In this document: piece by piece, positions 8,924 to 16,424 of the stretch | Layout of the letters: each line of letters opens with the position of its first letter | Numbering within the stretch: position 1 is the first letter of the stretch | Source of the DNA: a virus | Length of the DNA: 64,000 nucleotides | Direction: 5' to 3' (one strand) | Virus record (IMG/VR): IMGVR_UViG_3300044631_002636 | Location: 1 to 64,000 of that record | Notes under the pieces: generated by a model | Databases searched by the model: none | Told to the model about the DNA's origin: nothing | The model's input: only the letters and a program-made list of their open reading frames with translations | Made by a program: the position numbers and the translations under genes

Positions 8924-9856
8924 ATGGCAGAAGCACCCGCTGGAGTCGGAACCGTATTTGTATCAATACCTCCACAACCACTCCCACCAGATCCATATCC
9001 ATTAACGCTTAATATTTTACAACCAGAACCAGTAGGTCTTGGTTCTACTGAACCAGTTGGTATTGGAACTACAGAAAATGAGTATGAATATATCAGAAGA
9101 TATACTACCCTTGAAGGTCCAAAGGATGTTAAAAGGTTAGTTGTAGATAAACTTTGGGTTAAAAGATATGAGGTAGCAAACAAAATTTATGTTCTGCAAT
9201 ATGAGATTATTGGTGGAGGAGGAGATGGAGAAAGTGTAATTCCAGGTCTCACAGATTACCGTTTGCAAGTATATGGAAAATCATACTTTAGCGATAGAGT
9301 TTCTATTGCAGGAATTTATTCAGATGATCCTGGAGGACTATGCCCAGTACCTGGGGATGCTAAACTTTATGTAAACGGCAATACTCTAATAGAACAAAAT
9401 TTAGTTGTTCTTGGAGATTGTTGTATTGAAGGAACACTTACAAAAGGTTCTGGTACTTTTGACATCAATCACCCACTTGAAGAAACTAAAAGATTAAGAC
9501 ACTCATTCATTGAGGGTCCAAGATATGATAACATTTACAGAAATAAGGTAAGACTATCAACTGGTAAAGCAACCGTTAATCTAGACGTTGATTGTGTATC
9601 TCCAGGTGGTCAAACAATGACACCAGGAACTTGGGAAAAATTAAATAGAAACCCAGATATTTTCTTACAAAATCTTGAAGGTTGGTCTAGATTAAAAGGA
9701 AGAATTACTGGATCTATTTTAGAAATTGAATGTGAAGATGAAAATTGTACAGATTTAATTTCTTGGATAGTTGTAGCAGAGAGACAAGATGAGCATGTTA
9801 TTAATTCTGAAATGAGTGATGATGAAGGAAGATTAATTCTGGAATACGGGGCTTGA
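8924..9856 (+). CDS. Virion structural protein (paralogue B)
   Basis: A 310-residue protein. The N-terminus is Pro/Gly-rich (PPQPLPPDPYPLTL, then repeated EPVGLGSTEPVGIGT), then a beta-rich module with VYGKSYFSDRVSIAG resembling fibre-type repeats, and finally the FDINHP...FIEGP domain shared with the preceding gene. This pattern suggests a trimeric baseplate or short-fibre protein. Its last codons overlap the -35 box of the promoter at 9853. Function is inferred only from composition and neighbours. Confidence 0.7.
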   Translation: MAEAPAGVGTVFVSIPPQPLPPDPYPLTLNILQPEPVGLGSTEPVGIGTTENEYEYIRRYTTLEGPKDVKRLVVDKLWVKRYEVANKIYVLQYEIIGGGGDGESVIPGLTDYRLQVYGKSYFSDRVSIAGIYSDDPGGLCPVPGDAKLYVNGNTLIEQNLVVLGDCCIEGTLTKGSGTFDINHPLEETKRLRHSFIEGPRYDNIYRNKVRLSTGKATVNLDVDCVSPGGQTMTPGTWEKLNRNPDIFLQNLEGWSRLKGRITGSILEIECEDENCTDLISWIVVAERQDEHVINSEMSDDEGRLILEYGA

Positions 9857-9896
9857 CACGGACCATAGGACCTGCTATATTACTAAGGTAATCAAC
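9853..9896 (+). promoter_or_regulatory. Sigma70-type promoter with conserved start region
   Basis: TTGACA (9853-9858), a 17-nt spacer and TATATT (9876-9881) form a near-consensus host promoter. The sequence GGTAATCAAC (9887-9896) follows exactly 11 nt after the first base of the -10 box, the same arrangement as at 55447, 61528 and 63084. It should drive the small genes and tRNAs at 9.9-10.7 kb early in infection. Confidence 0.8.
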
Positions 9897-9906
9897 GGAT
9901 GACCAA

Positions 9907-10089
9907 ATGCAAGACGAGTACCTCTCACGTTGCGTGGTAGACCCTATCAAGCGTACAGTGTATCTGTACTCCAGTGAAGGTTCAGAAAAGCAAGTGACCT
10001 GCCAAACTGTAGATCAGTTTATGAATGTTCTTGAGGTTGTTCGTAATCAGGTACATGAAGATAATCTAGTTTATTCAAATCCTTTTTAA
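9907..10089 (+). CDS. Small hypothetical protein
   Basis: A 60-residue protein with an ordinary mixed composition (DPIKRTVYLYSSEGS; TVDQFMNVLEVVRNQV). It is the first gene behind the promoter at 9853 and ends before a terminator. The ATG at 9907 directly follows the conserved leader; no strong Shine-Dalgarno is visible. No known family recognised; its early-promoter context suggests a host-takeover or regulatory role, which is inference. Confidence 0.6.
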   Translation: MQDEYLSRCVVDPIKRTVYLYSSEGSEKQVTCQTVDQFMNVLEVVRNQVHEDNLVYSNPF

Positions 10090-10123
10090 TTTCTCAGAGA
10101 AAATCAACTTTTAATTCCATTTT

Positions 10124-10156
10124 AGGGCGAAAAAAAATTCCTCAAATTTTTGCCCT
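10124..10156 (+). terminator. Intrinsic terminator
   Basis: AGGGC and GCCCT close a stem of about 10 bp whose inner part is A-tract against T-tract, followed by a T-rich run (about 10163-10168). It ends the 9907 transcription unit; the A/T symmetry would also allow function on the opposite strand. Confidence 0.65.
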
Positions 10157-10173
10157 TATTACTTTTTTAAAGT

Positions 10174-10212
10174 GTGAGTTTTAACTCACTATCCCAACCT
10201 TCTACATATAAT
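10174..10212 (+). promoter_or_regulatory. Palindrome and -10 box before the 10229 gene
   Basis: GTGAGTT (10174-10180) and AACTCAC (10183-10189) are inverted repeats 2 nt apart, placed where the -35 box of the following TATAAT (10207-10212) would be. No good -35 is seen, so the palindrome may be an activator or repressor site. CCTTCT/AGAAGG inverted repeats also flank the -10 box, the latter doubling as ribosome site. Confidence 0.4.
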
Positions 10213-10228
10213 AGAAGGAATTGTAACT

Positions 10229-10507
10229 ATGAAGCATAAAATAACTCATAGATACTGTTGGTACAAATTTGATGAAGACCTCATAATGATTGTAAAAATG
10301 TACTTTATTAATGAAGTACCTTTTACTTTTGATGAACTTCCCGAAATTGCAACAGATGATCCAGAGATCATATCTATGGCGAATCATAATTTAATTTATG
10401 ATGCTGAAAGGTTATATAAATCTTCTGGTTATCTTATTATGGAAGAATGTCATCCATGTTTTTTCGAATTGGATCTGGAAAATCCAGAATGTCTTCCTTG
10501 TGATTAG
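10229..10507 (+). CDS. Small acidic hypothetical protein
   Basis: A 92-residue protein, Cys- and acid-rich at the C-terminus (MEECHPCFFELDLENPECLPCD), with an N-terminal KYW/YKFDEDL region. AGAAGGA lies 11 nt before the ATG. The stop codon is directly followed by tRNA-Thr at 10509, so the mRNA must be processed at the tRNA 5' end. The four C-terminal cysteines could bind a metal or form disulfides, but no known zinc-finger spacing is matched. Function unknown. Confidence 0.6.
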   Translation: MKHKITHRYCWYKFDEDLIMIVKMYFINEVPFTFDELPEIATDDPEIISMANHNLIYDAERLYKSSGYLIMEECHPCFFELDLENPECLPCD

Positions 10508-10508
10508 T

Positions 10509-10580
10509 GCCCTTGTAGCTCAGTGGTAGAGCAACGGTTTTGTAAACCGTTGGTCGCTGGTTCAAATCCAGTCGGGGGCT
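10509..10580 (+). tRNA. tRNA-Thr (UGU)
   Basis: Complete cloverleaf: acceptor GCCCTTG pairs with CGGGGGC with two G-U pairs, D-arm AGCTCAGTGGTAGAGC, anticodon stem ACGGT/ACCGT around loop TTTGTAA (anticodon TGT), T-arm with GGTTCAAATCC. CCA is not encoded. It reads ACA, a favoured codon in the AT-rich structural genes of this phage. Confidence 0.95.
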
Positions 10581-10584
10581 CTCT

Positions 10585-10666
10585 GTCGATGTGGCGGAAT
10601 TGGTATACGCGCTGGGTTTAGGTTCCAGTGGAGCAATCCTTGAAGGTTCAAGTCCTTTCATCGACA
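10585..10666 (+). tRNA. tRNA-Leu (UAG)
   Basis: Class II tRNA with acceptor GTCGATG/CATCGAC, D-arm TGGCGGAATTGGTATACGC, anticodon loop TTTAGGT (anticodon TAG), a short variable arm and T-arm GGTTCAAGTCC. CCA is not encoded. It reads CTA codons. It lies 4 nt after tRNA-Thr, so both are cut from one precursor. Confidence 0.93.
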
Positions 10667-10686
10667 TACATTAACATTAGAAGTAA

Positions 10687-10866
10687 ATGAAAATTAATTT
10701 GTGGTATTGTAAAGACATGGGGCAGTGGAGGTGGACTCTAACTGAGGACTCAAGACCCATAGTTAAACAAGAATCTGGTCAAAGACCAGATTTAAGACTC
10801 GCAATGAATGACGTTGCAAATACTGTCGAATACCTTCTAAGTAGTAAACTTGACAAAAATAATTAA
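10687..10866 (+). CDS. Small hypothetical protein
   Basis: A 59-residue frame with a plausible folded sequence (WYCKDMGQWRWTLTEDSRP, then AMNDVANTVEYLLSSKL). An alternative in-frame ATG lies at 10717. The last codons overlap the -35 box of the strong promoter at 10850. Amphipathic C-terminal helix; no family recognised. It sits between the tRNAs and the fibre locus. Confidence 0.55.
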   Translation: MKINLWYCKDMGQWRWTLTEDSRPIVKQESGQRPDLRLAMNDVANTVEYLLSSKLDKNN

Positions 10867-10878
10867 ATATCTTATAAT
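10850..10878 (+). promoter_or_regulatory. Consensus sigma70 promoter
   Basis: TTGACA (10850-10855), 17-nt spacer, TATAAT (10873-10878): a perfect match to the bacterial consensus and the best promoter in the window. It overlaps the 3' end of the 59-residue gene and points to a terminator only about 50 nt beyond the predicted start, so its product should be a short RNA. Confidence 0.85.
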
Positions 10879-10884
10879 ATATAA

Positions 10885-10950
10885 GTAGCGATACAAAAAA
10901 CCAGACCCTTCCGTGTGACTTCATGAACCTCCGAGTAATCGGGGGTTTTG
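10885..10950 (+). ncRNA. Candidate small RNA
   Basis: The region between the predicted start of the consensus promoter (about 10885) and the terminator contains no open frame of note. Transcription should give an RNA of about 65 nt ending in a GTAA-tetraloop hairpin and four U. It lies directly upstream of the late box for the 1,794-residue virion protein. It could act as an antisense or protein-binding RNA, or merely be an attenuated leader. Confidence 0.5.
10926..10949 (+). terminator. Intrinsic terminator of the candidate small RNA
   Basis: AACCTCCGA and TCGGGGGTT form a 9-bp stem (one T-G wobble) closed by a GTAA tetraloop and followed by a short T run (10946-10949). Confidence 0.75.
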
Positions 10951-10954
10951 TTGT

Positions 10955-10963
10955 GAATAAATA
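10955..10963 (+). promoter_or_regulatory. Late promoter box AATAAATA
   Basis: AATAAATA lies just behind the terminator and about 30 nt before the 10993 start codon, so late transcription of the fibre locus can begin independently of the early unit. Confidence 0.5.
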
Positions 10964-10992
10964 AACATAACAGAACATATAGCGTTAATACA

Positions 10993-13900
10993 ATGGGTCT
11001 AAGCCGCTTAGATAATTTTCTCAAGAACATCAAAGGGGAAATATTATATGTTGACCCATCAAGTCTAGATTCTACAGATAGTGTAGAAAATCAAGGCAAT
11101 TCTCTTGCTCGTCCTTTCAAAACAATTCAAAGGGCATTAATTGAAGCAGCTAGATTTTCTTATCAAAGAGGTCTGGATAATGATAGGTTTGGTAAGACAA
11201 CAATTCTCCTATATCCAGGTGATCACATTGTAGATAATAGACCTGGATGGATACCTAATGGTACAAACAATTTCTTACTTAGAAATAGTGATACCTCAAG
11301 TAATTTCCCACCATTTAGTGGAACTTCTGATTTTAATTTAAACTCTGAAGATAATCAATTATACAAGTTTAATAGTGTTCATGGTGGAGTAATTATTCCA
11401 AGAGGAACATCTATTGTTGGATTAGACCTCAGAAAAACTAGAATTAGACCAAAATACGTTCCAGATCCTCAAAATAATGAAATCGAGAGATCTGCAATTT
11501 TTAGATTAACTGGTTCTTCCTATATTTGGCAATTCACTATTCTTGATGGTGCTCCAAATGGAAACATTTATAAAGACTATACAACTAATCTATTTGTTCC
11601 AAATTTTTCTCACCACAAATTAACCGTATTTGAGTACGCTGATGGTGTTAATAATGTCAAAATCAATGATGACTTTATCAGCAATTTTAATGCTGGTAGA
11701 ACAGATCTTGACATGTATTATGAAAAAATTGGTTTGGCATATGGCGAGTCAAGTGGAAGAAATATATTTCCAGATTATCCATCAACAAGTATTGATGTTC
11801 AAACTAAAGTTGATGAATTTAGAATTGTTGGATCAACTGGAGAAGAGACATTAATATCTTCAATTTATGCAGGAAATGCAATTGATTCTAGCACAACAAT
11901 TACTGTAGAATTACAAGAACCACTTTCAGGTCTAGATGTAGATACGCCTATTCAAATTCAAAATGTTGATTCTGGTGGTTATAATGGACAATTTGTTATA
12001 AGTGAAGTTGTTAGTTCATCGGTAATTCGTTATCAAGTACAGAATCCTCCACTTATTGCTGCTCCAACTGCAGATGCAACTGCAAATGCATCTCTAGTTC
12101 TTGTTAGTGATACTGTGACCTCAGCATCTCCATACATCTTTAATATTTCACTCCGTTCAGTATTTGGCATGTGCGGATTACATGCTGATGGAAGCAAGGC
12201 AAGTGGATTCAAAAGTATGGTAGTCGCCCAATTCACTGGAATTGGTCTGCAAAAAGATGATAATGCATTTGTTCTTTATGATGATGAAACAGGATCATAT
12301 TTAGATAATACTTCTGTTTCTAACTTGTATTCTAATTCAAGAGCAAGATATAAACCAGAATCAGAAAATTTCCATATCAAAGCATCAAATAATGCTTTTA
12401 TCCAAATTGTATCAGTATTTGCAATTGGATATGCAAATCACTTTGTTGCGGAATCTGGTGGTGATCTTTCAATCACAAACTCCAACTCTAACTTTGGTGC
12501 TGTTTCTCTTGTATCCAAAGGATTTAGACCTCTTGCATTTAGAAGAGATGATTATGGATATATTACTCACGTAATTCCACCAAGAGAAAATGAGGAAAGA
12601 GAGACCTCAGTTGAATTCTATCAAATTGATATAGAAAATACTAATGCAGCAACTACTCCAGGTAGATTATATCTTTATAATCAATTAAACCAAGATATTA
12701 TCCCAGATTATATTTCTGATGGATATAGAATTGGAGCAAAGAGAAATGAATTAATCAATATTAATATTACTAAGTCTGGTTTATCTCAATTATACTCCTC
12801 AAAAGTTATAATGAGTGGCGGAAGTAATGAAAATACTTCAGAGAAAGTTTCTATTGTTTCTAAAAAAATCAATGGAGTATCTAATTCAATAACAAATAAT
12901 ATTATCACATTTAAAGCACCACATGATTTTGAAAATGGAGAGACCGTCAGGATAATGTCCGATACTGGACATCTTCCAGATGGTCTGACAAATAATAATT
13001 TGTATTATGTAATTACAAATGATGTTGCAACTGGAATTGGATCAACACAGATAAAACTTGCTAAATCATTGAATGAAGCAACTATTGGACAAGAAACGCA
13101 AATATACAGTAACGAAACATCTGAGTTAAAGTTAATCAGTAGAGTATCTGATAAAAAATCTGGTGATATTGGACATCCAATTCAATATGATTCTTCAAAT
13201 AATCAATGGTACATTCAAATATCACAAACAACTGATACAATAACAGATGCAATATCTGATCTTACATATAAAGCTACTGCAAGAACTTATATTACTCGTA
13301 CACCTGATACTAGATCATTCTCTGATTCAATTTATCGTTTAAGATATGTAATTCCAAGAGGTTTCTTACTAGCAAGACCACCACTTGATGGTTATGTTAT
13401 TCAAGAATCCAGCACCACTACAGCAGAAACAGATGAAGAAATTCTTAAGTATCTGAGTACTGATAATCAAGAATTAAATTCAACTTACGAATTAAGGAAT
13501 TTTAGATTCATTTCTAACGCTACCTGGAATTCTGGAGTTGCAACAATTACTACAGAACTTCCTCATAAATTGACAGCAGGTAACACTGTTCGCTTAAAAA
13601 ATATTTCAAGTATTGAAAATCTAAGCGCAACAGATGATCTTGGATTTAATGGAGAATTTACTGTACTGAGTGTTTCTACTAGAAGAAGATTTACAGTTGC
13701 ATTAACAACCAATCCTGGAATCTTCCAGAATGATATATCAACAAGAACAACTGCTCTTCCATATCTAACAAGAACAAAGTATAAAGAGACTTATGTCGTA
13801 TATAGAGTTCAAGAGATACAAAGTTATATACCTGGAGAAAGGGATGGTGTTTATCACCTTGTAGTAACTAATGCATCAAATTCTCCAAATATATCTCCTT

Positions 13901-16377
13901 TTGATGTATATAAGTTTGGTCAACCTATTGAAAATCTTTATCCACAAATAAACCGAGATAATTTTGATTCAGATCCTCTTCCATCTAGATCATTTGCTTC
14001 TCGATCTACAATTGGTCAGGTAGTATTAAATGATCCTCAGAGAAGCGTTACTAAAGAAACAATTAATAAGAATTTTATTGATTCTAAAAATGGAATTGAC
14101 ATTCAGAATATTGCTTCTAGTGTTGGAGGATACAATCATACAATCACCACAAAACATGATCATGGATTAAATGCAATTACAAAAGTATCCATTGCAAACT
14201 CTGGATTAAATTATGGTACAGGTATTGGAGTAAGTGAGGTATTTTATAATGCTAGACTTGTTGGATTGGGTACAACCGTTGTTGGTAGTGATGCTACTGC
14301 AATTGTAAGAATCGATAGCGTAAGTGGAGGACTTCTAGATGTTAATATTATTGATGGAGGAAGTGCTTATGGAGTTGGAAATACACTTGCAGTAGTTGGA
14401 ATTGCAACAACAACTGGACATACTATCGGTATCGTCAGTGTAACATCAATTTACAATAATGTTGGAGATGTTTTAAGTGTTCAAGGTATTATTCCTGACA
14501 CACTGGATCAATATAATACCGTATATAGAATCACAAATATATCAATTGGAGCAAGTACTTCAATTGATGTAGAGTCAGCTCATTTTGTTGAAATTGCAAA
14601 TCCTGGAACAGGTATTGGTGTTACTGCAACACTAAATGCATATGCACTTCTAGGTTCTCCATCTGTAGGAATAACATCGATCAGATATAATGTTAATACT
14701 GGAATTGCAACATTCACTTCAAGTGGTTCGCATGGTTTCGCTATCAATAATAAAGTTAAAATAGGTGGTGCTTCTATATCATCTTACAATGATGATTTTA
14801 TTGTTAAAAAAGTTATTAGTAAAACTCAATTTGAATTGAATGTTGGTGTACAAACAACTACTATTCCAACAGGAACAATATACGCATATAGAGAAGCATT
14901 AACCTCAAATGCAGGATCAGTAACTAATAAAAATGAAAATATTTCTGGCAGAATGGTTCCATATTATGCTGGAATTACTACAACACTTTATGGAGAAGTT
15001 ACAGGTCCAGACATTGATAACATTGTAATTTTTAACGCAGTTAATCTGGGTCTAAAAATTGGAGATTATCTAGCAATTGATGATGAAATTGTTAGAATTA
15101 GAGAGAATGTTACTCAGAATGAAATTCCAGTGTTTAGAGGTGTTCTTGGAACATTTAAGAGTGGACATTTAATCGGATCAAAAGTATTCAAAATAAATCC
15201 AGTTCCAATTGAACTACGTAGGAATTCAATCATCAGGGCATCTGGGCATACATTTGAATATCTGGGATTTGGACCAGGAAACTATTCAACTTCTCTTCCA
15301 GATCGTCAAGATAGAAAACTATCTGGACCAGAAGAGATTGCTGCAACTTCTTTAAAAATGGATGGTGGCGTTGCTGTTTATACAGCAATGAATGGAGAAG
15401 GTTCTTTCTTCATCGGAAATAAAAAGATTAACTCAGCAACTGGTCAGGAAGAAGTGTTTAATGCACCTGTTCCTACTGTAACTGGTGAAGATTTAGATAT
15501 TCAAGGAATTAATATTGGTTTTGATGTATTATCTCCATTAGAAGTTACAATTAGTAGATCAGTCAAAGTTGAAGGTGGACCAGACGGAAACATTATATCA
15601 AGATTTGATGGACCAGTAGTATTCTCTAACAGACTAACTTCAACATCAGATAAGGGAATTGAAGCGGTATCACTATACTTACAGGGAAATCAACTAACAT
15701 CTAAGAAATATACAGTTGGAGTTTCTGCTCCTAGTGACATTGGTTCTCCTGGCGATGTTGTATTTAATTCAAATCCCCAAAGTGGAGGTCATTTAGGATG
15801 GGTTTACACTACAGATAACGAGTGGGAACAATTTGGTGCTATTAAGGTTGGAAATACTTTTGTTGGTATTTGGTCTGGTACTTTCACTGGAGATGGATCG
15901 GGACTATTCAACGTATCCGACGTTTGGAAGAGAGACATTAGTGGAGTAGGTCTTGTTACAACATCTAGTGTTGGTATTGGTACAACTGTAGCAATTAGTG
16001 GCACTGCTTTATATGTTCAAGGAAGAACTTTAATAAATGGAATAACAACATTTGCAAATACAACAGAATCCAGTGGAATTTCTTCAGGATCTATTGTTAT
16101 CAAAGGTGGTGTTGGAATTGAAAAATCAGTTAATATTGGCGGAGACTTTTCTGTAGTTGGTGTTGCAACTTTCTCGGATATCTATGTTGATAGAATTGTT
16201 GGATACTCAACTTTCGCTGAAGACATTAGATTCTTAAAAAATATAGATGTTGATGGTGTTTTAACTACAGAGCATCTTGCTGTGACTGGTATTGCAACCA
16301 TGCAAACAAATCTTTATATTAGAAATCAAAGTATTAGAAATTTTGTCAACGGAATTTCAATTATCTTTGGTATTTGA
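10993..16377 (+). CDS. Giant virion protein, baseplate/fibre type, pectin-lyase-like N-terminus
   Basis: A 1,794-residue protein. The N-terminus (GEILYVDPSS, ARPFKTIQRALIEAA, LYPGDHIVDN) has the pattern of proteins that begin a right-handed beta-helix of the pectin-lyase type. The middle consists of repeated beta-sandwich-like modules (ITTELPHKLTAGNTVRLKNI; VTTKHDHGLN) with HGF/HGL motifs, and the last 250 residues resemble cyanophage fibre repeats (VGIGTTVAISGTALYVQG). No catalytic residues were identified. It leads the late fibre locus and is probably a baseplate wedge-to-fibre component. The T4 equivalent cannot be named from sequence alone. Confidence 0.75.
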   Translation: MGLSRLDNFLKNIKGEILYVDPSSLDSTDSVENQGNSLARPFKTIQRALIEAARFSYQRGLDNDRFGKTTILLYPGDHIVDNRPGWIPNGTNNFLLRNSDTSSNFPPFSGTSDFNLNSEDNQLYKFNSVHGGVIIPRGTSIVGLDLRKTRIRPKYVPDPQNNEIERSAIFRLTGSSYIWQFTILDGAPNGNIYKDYTTNLFVPNFSHHKLTVFEYADGVNNVKINDDFISNFNAGRTDLDMYYEKIGLAYGESSGRNIFPDYPSTSIDVQTKVDEFRIVGSTGEETLISSIYAGNAIDSSTTITVELQEPLSGLDVDTPIQIQNVDSGGYNGQFVISEVVSSSVIRYQVQNPPLIAAPTADATANASLVLVSDTVTSASPYIFNISLRSVFGMCGLHADGSKASGFKSMVVAQFTGIGLQKDDNAFVLYDDETGSYLDNTSVSNLYSNSRARYKPESENFHIKASNNAFIQIVSVFAIGYANHFVAESGGDLSITNSNSNFGAVSLVSKGFRPLAFRRDDYGYITHVIPPRENEERETSVEFYQIDIENTNAATTPGRLYLYNQLNQDIIPDYISDGYRIGAKRNELININITKSGLSQLYSSKVIMSGGSNENTSEKVSIVSKKINGVSNSITNNIITFKAPHDFENGETVRIMSDTGHLPDGLTNNNLYYVITNDVATGIGSTQIKLAKSLNEATIGQETQIYSNETSELKLISRVSDKKSGDIGHPIQYDSSNNQWYIQISQTTDTITDAISDLTYKATARTYITRTPDTRSFSDSIYRLRYVIPRGFLLARPPLDGYVIQESSTTTAETDEEILKYLSTDNQELNSTYELRNFRFISNATWNSGVATITTELPHKLTAGNTVRLKNISSIENLSATDDLGFNGEFTVLSVSTRRRFTVALTTNPGIFQNDISTRTTALPYLTRTKYKETYVVYRVQEIQSYIPGERDGVYHLVVTNASNSPNISPFDVYKFGQPIENLYPQINRDNFDSDPLPSRSFASRSTIGQVVLNDPQRSVTKETINKNFIDSKNGIDIQNIASSVGGYNHTITTKHDHGLNAITKVSIANSGLNYGTGIGVSEVFYNARLVGLGTTVVGSDATAIVRIDSVSGGLLDVNIIDGGSAYGVGNTLAVVGIATTTGHTIGIVSVTSIYNNVGDVLSVQGIIPDTLDQYNTVYRITNISIGASTSIDVESAHFVEIANPGTGIGVTATLNAYALLGSPSVGITSIRYNVNTGIATFTSSGSHGFAINNKVKIGGASISSYNDDFIVKKVISKTQFELNVGVQTTTIPTGTIYAYREALTSNAGSVTNKNENISGRMVPYYAGITTTLYGEVTGPDIDNIVIFNAVNLGLKIGDYLAIDDEIVRIRENVTQNEIPVFRGVLGTFKSGHLIGSKVFKINPVPIELRRNSIIRASGHTFEYLGFGPGNYSTSLPDRQDRKLSGPEEIAATSLKMDGGVAVYTAMNGEGSFFIGNKKINSATGQEEVFNAPVPTVTGEDLDIQGINIGFDVLSPLEVTISRSVKVEGGPDGNIISRFDGPVVFSNRLTSTSDKGIEAVSLYLQGNQLTSKKYTVGVSAPSDIGSPGDVVFNSNPQSGGHLGWVYTTDNEWEQFGAIKVGNTFVGIWSGTFTGDGSGLFNVSDVWKRDISGVGLVTTSSVGIGTTVAISGTALYVQGRTLINGITTFANTTESSGISSGSIVIKGGVGIEKSVNIGGDFSVVGVATFSDIYVDRIVGYSTFAEDIRFLKNIDVDGVLTTEHLAVTGIATMQTNLYIRNQSIRNFVNGISIIFGI

Positions 16378-16381
16378 TTTA

Positions 16382-16389
16382 CTAAATAA
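16382..16389 (+). promoter_or_regulatory. Late promoter box CTAAATAA
   Basis: A variant of TATAAATA in the 47-nt gap before the 16425 gene, at the distance seen for the other late boxes here. Confidence 0.35.
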
Positions 16390-16424
16390 TACAGATTAAT
16401 TAAAGAGAAGCATAAGGGGATTCG

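Noticed and set aside
10437-10667. Minus-strand frame across the two tRNA genes
   Set aside because: It is the antisense of tRNA-Thr and tRNA-Leu (the well-known spurious LDLNQRP-type reading) and has no promoter or ribosome site.
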